Origin: Stomoxys calcitrans | Lineage: Eukaryota; Arthropoda; Insecta; Diptera; Muscidae | Assembly: GCF_963082655.1 (NCBI RefSeq) | Contig: NC_081554.1 | Span: 121,967,869 to 122,031,868 of the forward strand | Reading direction: 5' to 3' | Length of the DNA: 64,000 bases | The notes under the pieces: model-generated | Databases searched by the model: none | Told to the model about the DNA's origin: nothing | The model's input: the letters and a program-made list of their open reading frames with translations, nothing else | Program-made: the position numbers and the translations under genes | Part shown: piece by piece, positions 12,277 through 23,338 of the stretch | Position numbering within the stretch: position 1 is the first letter of the stretch | How the letters are laid out: every line of letters begins with the position of its first letter

Positions 12277-12839
12277 ATGTCTGACGCCACCGTTGTTGAA
12301 GCCACCGCATCTCCAGTCACCGCTGTTGAGAAAAAGGCACCTAAGAAAGCCGCTGCCAAGACAAAGAAACCATCTACTGCCCCAAGCCATCCACCAACCC
12401 AACAAATGATCGATGCTGCCGTCAAAACATTGAAAGAACGTGGTGGTTCCTGATTGCCTGCCATCAAGAAATACTTGACCAGCACATACAAAGTTGATGC
12501 TGTAAAATTGGCCCCATTCATTAAGAAGTACTTTGAATTGATCCAAACTAAAGGTAAGGGTGCCTCCGGTTCATTCAAATTGTCCCCATCTGCCTCTAAG
12601 GAACCTAAAGCAAAGAGCACCAAATAGAAGAAGAAAACCCCAGCCGGTGATAAGAAAAAGAAGGCAGTAGTACCCAGAAAGGCCGCCGGTGAAAAGAAAG
12701 CCGCTGCAAAGAAGCATTCCGAAGCAAAGCATCAGCCACTAAACCAAAGGCACCCAAGACAAAAACCACCGCTGCCAAGCCCAAAAAGGCTGCCGCAGCA
12801 AAAAAGCTAGCTGCCAAGAAGACCGCCGCTAAGAAGTAA
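12277..12839 (+). pseudogene. His1: Histone H1 pseudogene
   Basis: Linker histone H1 remnant. It starts at ATG 12277 (MSDATVVEATASPV), followed by the winged-helix globular domain (SHPPTQQMIDAAVKTLKERGGS, then [26 protein letters not shown]) and an Ala/Lys-rich tail. Lesions: an in-frame TGA at 12451-12453 where the family has a sense codon in the GGSSLPAI region; loss of the AVVNGK-like strand before [16 protein letters not shown]; a TAG at 12625-12627 replacing Lys; and a frameshift near 12718, after which the Lys/Ala/Pro tail is only seen in other frames. At 563 bp it is shorter than fly H1 genes. A histone stem-loop lies 70 bp downstream. It faces H2B tail to tail, as in the fly histone repeat. 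Confidence 0.9.
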
Positions 12840-12908
12840 TTTTTCCATGCAAAATTACTTATCATGTCAAAATGATTATTTTCGATATTCGAAAGCAGTA
12901 TATCTAAC

Positions 12909-12924
12909 AGCCCTTTTCAGGGCT
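12909..12924 (+). terminator. H1 histone 3' stem-loop
   Basis: AGCCCTTTTCAGGGCT forms a 6-bp stem with a TTTC loop. This is the replication-dependent histone mRNA 3' end signal bound by SLBP. A purine-rich AAAAAGAGA about 17 bases downstream fits the histone downstream element for U7 snRNP. The signal survives although the gene is dead. Confidence 0.88.
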
Positions 12925-13688
12925 ACAAAAAATTTTTAAAAAGAGACCAAATTTAACTCAAACAATTTTTTAATTACCTAATAAATACTATGTTAATTTT
13001 AAGGGAAAAGCTAATCACAGCCCTTTTCGTAGCTGTAAAATATCTGTTGAAATCTTTTAATACCATTGTTACCTAATATGGGAATAAATTACCCTTTAAG
13101 GAAATTTAAGGATCACATGTTTAATGGGATTTTTTTACGCAATTGGATAAACTGTTTCACTTAGGGTCATTAACCAAAGCATTTACTAAGAATTATGAAA
13201 ATCACTTAATGTTAAAGAAAATCTCATTTAGCATACCTAACCAATAAGAGAGTGGCGTACAATATTCCCTTCAAAAATCGCACTTAGCATACCTACCCAT
13301 AGATCTCGTGTACAAACGAATAAGTCCACAAATACATCCCTACACCACTTCACGCTAACATACTAGTATACATCCCTAAAAAATTTCGTATCAACACACA
13401 CGCTCACATATACTCGAACATCAATACAACGGTGCTAACCGAGTGTTTGAGCATAAGAGCAATATGTGTCGACCATACTACTGTAGGTAAATGCTAAGCA
13501 AGGAGGGCAATATTAGAGTATGGGTAGTATACATATTTTAGCGAAATCTTTTATTTTAAAAAAGTAATATGGGCAATGTGAGGGTATGAGTGGTAGATAT
13601 ATTTTAAGAAAATACTTTTTTTAAATATGTAAATATAAATTAATTTTAGTTGAATAACGAATTAAGTCTCTTCTTTAATTTATTGTAT
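12925..13688. other. H1-H2B tail-to-tail spacer
   Basis: AT-rich spacer with no reading frame I can support. It holds a degraded second stem-loop-like sequence at 13018-13035 (CAGCCCTTTTCGTAGCTG) and an imperfect tandem duplication of about 66 bp (starting at 13505 and 13571, each opening GGGCAAT). Confidence 0.5.
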
Positions 13689-13704
13689 GGTCCTGAAAAG
13701 GGCC
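13689..13704 (-). terminator. H2B histone 3' stem-loop
   Basis: On the minus strand GGCCCTTTTCAGGACC, 47 bases after the H2B stop. It has a six-base stem with one C-A mismatch and a TTTC loop, so it is slightly decayed. The purine-rich AAGAAGAGA follows downstream. Confidence 0.85.
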
Positions 13705-13750
13705 TTTGATGTTGTAGGGAAAATATTGTACGACGAAATAAGTATGCCAT

Positions 13751-14113
<363 letters not shown>

Positions 14114-14185
14114 TTTGACTTGGTTTTTTTTTTTAAGTCACACAAACACTTTTAACACCGTTCACGATTTTGTGTGTTTGACCAT

Positions 14186-14193
14186 TTCATATA
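14186..14193 (-). promoter_or_regulatory. Possible H2B TATA box
   Basis: Minus-strand TATATGAA, 73 bases before the H2B ATG. The spacing matches the TATAAATA boxes of H4 (72 bases) and H2A (76 bases) in this window. It is a weak match by itself. Confidence 0.4.
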
Positions 14194-14329
14194 CCCGTTT
14201 ATTTTTTTCCACAATTCAAATTTATTAGCAGAGATTTTGCTTATATCTAATTAAATCTATATAATTTACAAAGTACTTCAAAATTCCCTCGTACGACAAC
14301 TTCAAGTTATTATGCGGTAGCCGGCTCTC

Positions 14330-14650
14330 TTGACCGTGACTACAAATTCCATCAAAAATCAAAATCAAAAATAACATCGAGTTAAAAATCAAAAAAAATA
14401 TTCCATGAATCTAAAAATAGGGGCGTAATACTTAAATCTAAATCGTAAACCTAAATAACTGTATACAAAAAGAATAAATATAATCTTAATACTAGAGTAA
14501 TTCTAAATAACTATTTACAATATGTATAAGGTAGGGATTACTGAATTGTGTCGTACACAGTCTTGAATGTCAAAACTATTATGCCTTCTTTGGTAAAATA
14601 GAAGGACCTCACCGTCATATAAAAGGTTCTCCTCATACAGTCTATTTAAG
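14330..14650 (-). mobile_element. J2, 5'-truncated family E non-LTR fragment
   Basis: Minus-strand remnant of the extreme C-terminus and 3' region of a Jockey-type ORF2. Around 14545-14640 it reads LLYDGEVLLFYQRRHNSFDI, which aligns with LLYDGEALYFYHRRYGTFDL of J17 at the right end of the window, and the AT-rich sequence to the left resembles the 3' region of J17. Nothing of the RT core is left. It occupies the H2A side of the H2B promoter, so it marks one of the events that displaced or removed H2A. Confidence 0.6.
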
Positions 14651-14677
14651 TTGAAATGAACCTGCAATATTTATACG

Positions 14678-14830
14678 TGTTCCATGTTATATTAGAATAA
14701 CTTAGTTGCCTTAGCTTTCTATGCTCATTTGTCATATACCAAAAATAGTATTAATAAATTTTTCCTCACTTCATTTTAAATACTCGAATAGACTAGTTGT
14801 CTTTATTCTATCACTTCCACTTTTACATCA
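14678..14830 (+). repeat. Copia 5' LTR candidate
   Basis: Begins TGTTCCATG and ends ACATCA just before the primer binding site. The left edge is a guess, because no second LTR is available for comparison. Confidence 0.45.
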
Positions 14831-14841
14831 GGTTATGGGCC
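14831..14841 (+). other. Copia primer binding site
   Basis: GGTTATGGGCC directly after the LTR. This is the sequence by which copia elements pair with an internal fragment of initiator tRNA-Met (from memory of the copia family). Confidence 0.7.
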
Positions 14842-14911
14842 TTTTGTACTGTTTTTGGTAGAATTGTCTCGCGAAATACAACAATAATACAAGGTGCATT
14901 TTTCAAACGCG

Positions 14912-15271
14912 ATGGCTTCAGCTTTAAATTTTCCATTCGAAAGGCTACGTGGACGTGAAAATTTCGATGTTTGGAGAAGACATGCGAAGTCATGTTTGGT
15001 AATAAAGAAATGCTGGAAAGTTGTGGAAAAAGGCGTAACTGGGGACAACGATAATGAAGCGAATGAACTTGCTTTAGCGGAGATAACGCTAATGATCGAA
15101 CCCACCAATTTTGCTCACATTGCAAAAGCTAATGTTGTAATATGCGAAATTTGATAATGGTAAGAAAGAAAGTGCAATGGTGTCTAAAAAGAAATTTAAA
15201 AATGGGAAATTTAAGTGTCATTCTTGTAATGAAATCGGCCACTTCAACGATTTCTTGTAATGAAATCGGCC
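14912..15271 (+). pseudogene. Copia gag remnant
   Basis: ATG 14912 opens MASALNFPFERLRGRENFDVW, the usual copia Gag start with the conserved Trp. The frame ends at 15154 after a large internal deletion. A lone CCHC knuckle (CHSCNEIGHF) follows near 15217. A 31-bp tandem duplication copies the 20 bases at 15221-15240 to 15252-15271 and shifts the frame. Confidence 0.8.
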
Positions 15272-16743
15272 CACAGAAAAACAAAAATAATACGAAAAAA
15301 ACAACGAAAAATAATGGTGACGTTTTGTTTGCTGCTCTGTTAACTGAAAGAGAAAAATCGAACGAGTGGTATATTGACTCCGGTGCGACATCCCATATGA
15401 CCAATAATGATGAGCTGTTGCATAACAAAACTGAAGTCCGTAATAAGGAAATAGTTGTCGCTAAAAATAACAAATTGAAAATTTTGTCTTCAGGAGATGT
15501 CCAAATGTCTCTAAAATTGGGAAAAAAATTAACGTAAAGCAGTTGTTAAAAATGTTGAGTATGTTCCAAACCTTTGTGCAAATTTAATGTCAGTTTGTCA
15601 GTTAACTCAGAATGGCAATAAGGTTGTTTTTGAGAAAAATATTTGCCAGATTTTTAGCAAGAAAGGTGATTTGATTGGGAAAGCATTTATGTGCAATGGT
15701 TTGTATCGCCTGAACTGTGATGTGTTTGCCTCCGACGAAAAAGCTCTCATTGCGAATGAAAGTTCAAATTTATGGCATCGGCGACTAGGTCATATTTGCA
15801 ATGAAAATTTCCGAAGTGTTAAATCGGCTTGTTTTGGTATAAATTGTGAAATTAGCTCCAAATATCAATGTGCAACGTAAATTGAGGGAAAACAAAAACG
15901 AAATTCTTTTAAAGATACTGGTGAAAGAGCTACGGAGTTACTGGGAGTGGTGCACTCTGATTTACTTGGTCCATTTAGAGAAAAATCTTTCTCGGGAAAC
16001 TGTTATTTATTAACATTTGTGGATGATTCTTCCAGAAAAGTTTTTGTTTACCCAATTAAACGAAAATCAGAGGCTTTTGAAAGATTTATGGAATTTAAGA
16101 AATCTGTGGAAAATGAATGTTCCAGTAAAATCAAAATATTACGCACTGGCAACGGAACAGAATATGTAAACAACAGATTATCCAATTTTCTGAAGAACCA
16201 TGGAATAAAACACCAGAAAACCTGTCCATACACACCTGAACAAAATGGGGTGGCAGAAAGAATGAATAGGACTGTGGTAGAAAGGATGCGTTGTATGTTA
16301 TTCGACAGCGGTTTAAGTGAAAATTTTTGGGCAGAAGCTGCTGTGACTTCTGTATATCTCATAAACCGAGTTCCATGCAGGGGAAATGCCCGTACTCCAG
16401 AGGAAGTTTGGTCAAATAAAAAGCCTACATTAAAACATTTAAGATTATTTGGTTGCAAAGCTATGGTTCACGTACCAAAACAGAAGCGGTCGAAATTGTC
16501 GAAAAAGTCCATTGAAAGTATATTAGTTGGGTACAGTTCAGAGTCAAAGGCTTATCGACTGTTTGATCCAGTAAGAAAAGAAATCATTACCAGCAGAGAT
16601 GTGGTTTTTTTCGAAAACGAATTTCTTGGTGAAACTCTAAATAAAAATCAAATTTTGTGTTTTCCAGAAGTGTATAAAGAGATTAATTCTGAAGGTGTCA
16701 ATTCTGGGGAAAAATCGTTTCTGTCAACCGGAAGAGAAATAGG
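15272..16743 (+). pseudogene. Copia pol: protease and integrase, inactive
   Basis: Protease motif YIDSGATSHMTNN near 15372, a GAG-pre-integrase module (LWHRRLGHICNENF near 15770) and an integrase core from 15947. The integrase reads HSDLLGPF and FVDDSSRK, then RTGNGTEYVN where the family has Asp before NGTEY: the second catalytic Asp is Gly here. The Glu of NGVAERMNR is kept. Frame breaks lie at about 15536 and 15880. The integrase frame is open for 275 codons but its end is chimeric, joining J3 sequence at about 16743. Confidence 0.85.
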
Positions 16744-17640
16744 CGACAGCCCCTCCACCAGACGAGCCCTGTAGCGACGGACATGCATCTTGCCAAAAAT
16801 CGAGGAAAGTCCTGGGATCCCTTATCTCAAGTCGTCCTATACCCAGAGTCACCTGAATCGCCCTATGGTCTGATTCGAAATCAAATGCCCTCGACAATCC
16901 CCCATCGGCCGTGAGTGGAAAACCTAGAGTCAGAAAAAAGAAGTCTATGTAAGTCCCCCCGGATGCATTCGGTCTAGTCGGTCTATCGCACTGGCACGAA
17001 ATCAGGGTAGTCGAGTAAAAACCTTGACAGTGCCACCGCCGCGTCCTTGTCTATCCTGTCTGAAGACACCATATCCCTCGAGTTCAAAGCGGTGCTTACT
17101 GGAAAGCTTATGTTCTGCCAACAAAATCACATCGGGACCATGGTCCTCAACAAAAATCCCCAAAAAATGTCCCTTGCTTAACGACACACAAGAGCCGATG
17201 TCCAGGAAAACACACCTAATCAAACTACACATTGCAGAGGAAGCGCAAGAAGGCCGTAATGGCCCCCGACTCACCATGCTCCTTTACAAGGCGTGCATAC
17301 TTAACGGGAGCGTCTCTTCATTCTTCTTCTTTTCTTTCGGAATTCGCTTGGCCTTTACCAGGGAGAAGGCTCCACCGTTCAACGCAGTGCCGGAGTTTTC
17401 GGCTACCCCGGCGGACAAATCATTCGTGTCCATATCCTCGACCGCTCATCCACCAAGCATTAAATTTTCAGGCTCTCGTAAATGTCGCCATCAGTCTTCT
17501 TCTTTCTTCGCTTGCGACTAGCCTCCTCCATTTTTTTGATGACATAGCTGACCGTCTCTTTCATTGGCTTCTCTGCATCCTCTACTTTTTCCATTTCTTC
17601 TTCTTCTTCGTCAACCCTTTTCTCAAGCTGACCTTCCATT
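16744..17640 (-). mobile_element. J3, family D non-LTR remnant with internal deletions
   Basis: Minus-strand Jockey-type remnant read right to left. First comes an ORF1 N-terminal part with the Lys/Arg-rich stretch before GDIYESLK and the segment LSAGVAENSGTALN, which resembles SGGVAENPVTALN of J14. Then comes a jump to the endonuclease start: CVFLDIGSCVSLSK, GPDVILLAEHKLSSKHRF, QGRGGG. A second gap follows, then the endonuclease C-terminus with TYIDFFF and FESDHRAIQV. The knuckle region of ORF1 and the whole RT are missing. The ORF1-to-ORF2 deletion resembles those in J4 and J5. Confidence 0.7.
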
Positions 17641-18671
17641 TCAACACCACAATCATGTAACCTTCCACTGCACTACCTACCACGTACTTTCTGCCCGTGC
17701 TACCTTTGATTCCGGCCGTGCTCAGGTCATATGGGGGGTGTTCTTACAGAAAGTATGTGTCTATGCCCGTTAAGATAAAATTAAGATTATACGTAGCTAA
17801 ATAAAAAGCTATGTGTCGTCAGATTAATTTGGAGGAGAAATGATTGTTTAGAGGAGCATGGTGTTGTTAGCCCCTGCTTTGCCGGAAGACCCGCCCAACC
17901 ATGTCGACTTGCAAAAACTTAGTCAGCCCACTAACCTTTTTAGATTATGTCTTCAATTTCGTGAAATTAGAAAACAAATTTAGCAAATCATATTCTCAAG
18001 AACTCTTATATTAGATCAATGTTATAAAATGGTAAAATAATAGAATGATTTAACAAATTGGTTATTTACAATGAAACAAGTATTTCTTGTGAAAATTAAC
18101 AATGTGAAAGTTAAATTATTATGAATTATTTTAATCAAAAATTAAAATAATAGAACATTAATTATGTGTGAATGAATTAAAATGTATTAAAGTAAAATAA
18201 GTTTATATGTGTATCGTCGTATAATTAATTTAATTCATACTCACATAAATCTTGATAATCCGCCGACAAGCGCTTGTTGACTTCTAAGATATAAGGACAT
18301 TTACAAAAGTTTAAAGACAACAATAAAAGTGTAATTCCAGTGAAATTTTGTATATAATTAAGTAAAAACGGATTCCTCGTTATCCAATCACGATACAATG
18401 ACTGTTCCGTCTATTAATATGGTTCCAATTTAATAGCGATTTAAACTCCTAAGTGATGGCGAATTTAAAACAAAATCCTCCAGACATCAACGTTGGGATA
18501 ATAAATTTTTATATGTTTGGATTTTGCATTCTCAATTGTCAAAATTTGTTTATTTTCCAATATAGGAATTCATACCAAGATGCAATAAAGCAAAGATGTT
18601 TAATTGGCGACATTTGTTGCTTTAGGAAAATGAGTCAAACATGAACGTCTTTTGTTATGACCAGAAACAAT
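17641..18671. other. Unassigned AT-rich sequence
   Basis: About 1 kb with no open frame over 65 codons that I can support and no match to the other elements here. It contains a 12-bp palindrome ACAAGCGCTTGT near 18268. It sits where the H2A gene of unit I is expected, but no H2A sequence is detectable on either strand. Confidence 0.4.
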
Positions 18672-19310
18672 GAAATTTCCTTAAACAATCCTGTTTTAAG
18701 CGTAAATATAAAAAAATCTGCCATCCATTGTTAATAGGTAAACATTTTAAAATATGATTTCATCTTATCGACTGTTGCAGGTCTTTTAATATACATGTCA
18801 TAATTATCAGTTATCAATTATCATGCATCAACATTTCGCCTTTTTGCATACATTAACATAATAAGAATTTAGTTTTATCGACCCTACTCAAAATTATCGG
18901 CATTTAATAAGAACAATGTTACCATTAGGGTACCGTAAGAACTATTTATTTTACCTTTTAATATCACATGGTAATCATTGTTCATTTTCTGATGCTGAAA
19001 AAAAATTGGCATATGTAATAACAAAACATCGAAACGAAGTATCTACGATCGTCCCTCTTCGTACATTTGTGACCAAGTTCGCAGCTCCAAGCAAAGGAAA
19101 AATTTAATGGTAATATATGTGTGCATTTTGGTATCTGTGTGTATATATGCTTTTTAGTGTTGTATACCATCGTTTCATCGTATTGTTCTAATGGCGTCGG
19201 TTTTTGTTTCGTCATGTATATATGTTTATTAAGAAGCTAAATTTTTGCCGACGGCAAATTGCAAAATGGTAATATTTATTTTTTTCTCCAAAATAGCGTC
19301 AAGATAATGT
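18672..19310. other. H2A-H4 intergenic spacer, unit I
   Basis: Reverse complement of the spacer 46496-47016 of unit II: the segments around GCCGTCGGCAAA, the GGTACC-less TACCNTAA block and GACTGTTGCAGGTC all align in inverted order. Relative to unit II this copy lacks about 110 bp next to H4, including the stem-loop, and has about 240 extra bases at roughly 18990-19230. A 64-codon frame (18916-19107) overlaps the extra part; I do not recognise it. Confidence 0.75.
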
Positions 19311-19883
<573 letters not shown>

Positions 19884-19971
19884 GAACTAACTATTCTGTG
19901 TTGTGAGCGTGTTGAGTTAAGACATAAGTCTCGAAAAGCGTACGTTTGAAAACAAATTTTAATTCTAAAGT

Positions 19972-22920
19972 TATTTTTTTCATTCATTAATTTTTTTATT
20001 TCCCATATTCTTTTCATTTACATTTATATGGTTCACTTATAATTAACTTATTACTATTTCCTCTAACAATTTCTTATTTCCTAGAGACTTAAATAATTAA
20101 TTTGAAAATAGAATTCTGAACCTAAGTCCAGCCCACATACTTAACTATCAAACTGGTAGTAATCCATGTTCAAATATCAATTTCTCGAATAAAAGGGGGA
20201 AAATAGAGATCTATAAATCATGCTAAAACTAAAAAATTTAACCCTAACTTAATGCTAGCAAAATAAAAAGCAAAAATAGCAAAACAAGGAAATCCATAAC
20301 TATTTACATCAAAACAAAATAAAAAGCCAAATAAATAATGAACAGAAAAAGGTTAGGCAATGAAACAAGGCAAAATTAAAGAAAAACAAAATCAATCCAA
20401 ACATAACATATTTACACTATTTACAATATTTATGACCCGATAGGCCACTGGTAAACGCTGTAGACATGACCTACGAAACCTTGCTCCCTATATCGCCTGT
20501 GGTAGTACATCAACCTACCTTCATCATCAAATAGCATTCCACTCTCGGCCATATGTAGCAAGCACGTAGACGGGAGAACCCCATTAGAATCCCTTAGGCC
20601 ATCAAACTCCACACGTGTCGGATAAGCCTCTCGAACCATCTCGTTCGAATGAGACTCGTACTTCTGGAGGTGCCTCATACCCACCCCAACCATGAAACGG
20701 TCTATCCTCGGCACACCTGCCTCACCATACACCCTTCTGTTTGCCGAAGCCCTGTACTGTCCCTGTGAGTTCAATACTGTCCTAAGGCCCAAGGAATACC
20801 TCAACATCCTACTTTCAAACTTCCTTATACGCTCCATTTGGCTCGATGAGATGGAGCACCAGACAGGGAACGCATAGGTCATAGTAGGTCTGACAATCTG
20901 CTTATAAATGGCGAGCTTAACTGTCTTGTCCAGTAGGCGGTCCACGTGCCTTGTGAACGCCATATCCTCGCCATATCGTCTACATACAACAGCAGTAGTT
21001 CTCCAGTTATTGGCTCTGGTATGTCCGCCAGATAAAGATTATAGAGGACTGGCCCAAGGACAAATCCCTGTGGAACTCCGGCCGTGATTCTCCTTTCCAC
21101 AGATCTGGAATCGCCAACCAAAACACTAGAGACAGATCCTTGTCTCTGAGGTAGTCCTCTATAATCTTGCAGACGCCGTCCTCAAATCCAAAGATGGTCC
21201 TCATCTTATACCTCAACCCCTCATGCCATACCGTGTCGAAGGCCTTCTCGAAATCTAGGCTAGCAGCTATAGGGGCGCTGCGATTATTAAACCCCTTCAT
21301 AACTCTATCCACAAGTACCATCGGAGCGTGCGTTGTGGAGGTAGCCCTCCTGAATCCAAATGGGAACTTCCTCAAAACCTCGGACTCCTCAATGTGTTCG
21401 TTTATCTCCTGTAGCATGAATACCTCGAAGAGCTTGGAAATCGCCGAAAGTAATGAAATAGGCCTGTAGCTCGTGGGCATCGTCGGGTCCTTGCCCGGTT
21501 TCAGTATGGGAATAACCTTCGCCATTTTCCAGGCCTTTGGAAAATATCCTATGTTAAGGCAGTGATTGAATACGACAGAAATGAACTGCCACATCCTTGC
21601 ATCAACCCTGCGAAGCACGCAATTAGGTATCCCATCCTCACCTGAGCTCTTCTTGCCATTCATTCTAGGAAGAATTGCACCGATTTCTGTAGGTCTTATT
21701 ATCCTCGATGGACCAGTCACACCAGTGGATCCATCAGCCATGCACCCCTCGTGGAAAAATGTCCTTCGCCTGTACTCAGTGTCAACAAATCCATGAACAA
21801 TGGCTGAAGTGCTTGACGTTGGAGGGTTCTACTGTAAGCTCGACAACTCAACGTCTATCGCCTCGGCCTTACCCCGGTCGGTGTCTATACAGCACCCCTG
21901 GGAATTGTGAATATCCCTTATTACATTGCACCTGCGAGAGCCGCTGATGTTCTTTAGCTTCCTGAACATATCTGTGTTGGGTTTTATGTCTTCCAGCATC
22001 TTTAAGAAGCCCTCTTCCTCAAATATGGCAATTCTTTGGGCGATTATATTACCCGGATTTCTTATAATTGCCCCGAGGGTAACAGCTTCCTGTTGATCCT
22101 CCTTCTCCTTAGGGCCTTCTTCTTCCGGATAAGCTCTAGAATATCGTCGGGCAGATTCCTCAGGGTCCCCGTACGGAGTGTAATCTTTGGAATACACCTT
22201 CCCATGGCATCTTTGAAGGCCCTATCCATCCCCTGTATAGCGGCATCAATCTCCGAGGTGGTAACCCCACCAGTCAGTGGAAGCACATGTCCGGCTAGGC
22301 CCTCAGCAAGGACGTTATTAAATTCACGTACCCGCATTTTCTTAAAGACGAGCATTTGCTCTGGCCTGTGCCTCTCCAGGTCCCCGTTACCAATTTCAAG
22401 GACCACTGCCTTGTGGTCCGTCTCGTAGTCCAGCGTCTTTAATGCACTATCATGGAGCGCAATATCAACAAGGTGGAGTCCATTCGAATTCAGGAAAATA
22501 TCGATATATGAACTAGATGATGTCGTGTTTCTAGTTGGTCCGTTAGTCCTCATCAATTCGAGGTAAGGTGTCATCCGAAGCCAATCCTGAAGTTTACGAC
22601 CATTCCCATTGATGTAAGTATCTCCCCAATCCTCATGTCTGGCATTCAGATCACCGCCTATCACCACTTTATCCGGGCCGATGACGTCTGCAAGCCTATC
22701 CAGGACAGCCACACTTAACTGGTCTTTCGGCCTATTATACAGCGCTACAAAGAAGATATTGCCATTACACGCCCTGGTTCTAATCATTGTCCCCAGACCT
22801 ATGCCTAACCACACTCACTCGACAATTCAAAATAAATTGGAGTCTCCTAAAACCCGCCAGGTCCGACCCCTTTCCCAGTTGAACAATCCAACGATCGCCT
22901 ATCAACTTAACTATCCTAAT
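19972..22920 (-). mobile_element. J5, family A non-LTR element, internally deleted
   Basis: Minus-strand insertion in the leader of J4. TTCTAAAGT flanks it at 19963-19971 and 22921-22929 (9 bp, the weakest duplication of the nest). The 3' region is 19972-20429 and ORF2 follows. The right end (22815-22920) is a piece of ORF1 containing GDRWIVQ, fused directly to mid-endonuclease sequence. The zinc knuckles and the first part of the endonuclease are thus missing. Confidence 0.75.
20430..22814 (-). pseudogene. J5 ORF2: endonuclease and reverse transcriptase, broken
   Basis: Read right to left: the endonuclease second half (GGDLNARHEDWGD, SSSYIDIF, YETDHKAVVLEI), the linker, RT motifs (IPILKPGKDPTMPTSYRP, SLDFEKAFDTVWH) and a C-terminal block ending YHRRYREQGFVGHVYSV. 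Frames change near 22080 and 21800. The segment with motif B reads in a shifted frame near 21080, and the region holding YVDD and the following palm is deleted near 20960. The ORF2 ATG is absent because the front of the endonuclease is deleted. Confidence 0.82.
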
Positions 22921-23338
22921 TTCTAAAGTGACTTTGAAAAGTGTCATTTATTTTAAAGTTTGTGAAGCGCAGTAGTTTAGTTTATTTCCATTTCTTTTCT
23001 TATCTAAATTTACATTTCATGTTTCTCTTATTTTATAAATTTTCTTAACATGTATCTCTACATTTATCTAAGAATATAACACTACATATTTAAAAGTAGG
23101 TTTCTTAAGGTCAGCCCACCTGACATCTTATACAATAAAGTCCATTTATCCATCCAATAAATAGCCCGGGAAAATTAGGTAAAACCGAGCACCCTTTCTC
23201 ACTTAACCTAAGACTTAAACTATAAATATTTACATATATACAAAAACAGAAAAAATAAAAAAAATAAAAATTTCATCGCACAAAAAGGTATATACAAAAA
23301 TAAAATAAAAATATAATTCCATAGAATCCAATGTCAGA

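Larger units (their letters stand above)
14678..16743 (+). mobile_element. Ty1/copia LTR retrotransposon, 3'-truncated
   Basis: Copia-superfamily element: short 5' LTR candidate, primer site, gag remnant, zinc knuckle, protease and integrase, in the copia order with integrase before RT. It breaks off at about 16743, before RT and RNase H, where J3 begins in the opposite orientation. No 3' LTR is seen in the window. It lies in the space where H2A of unit I would be expected. Confidence 0.85.

Noticed and set aside
17860..18440. A solo LTR
   Set aside because: The stretch contains TGTTGTTAGCCCC and a palindrome, but no matching terminal repeat, target duplication or second copy is visible.
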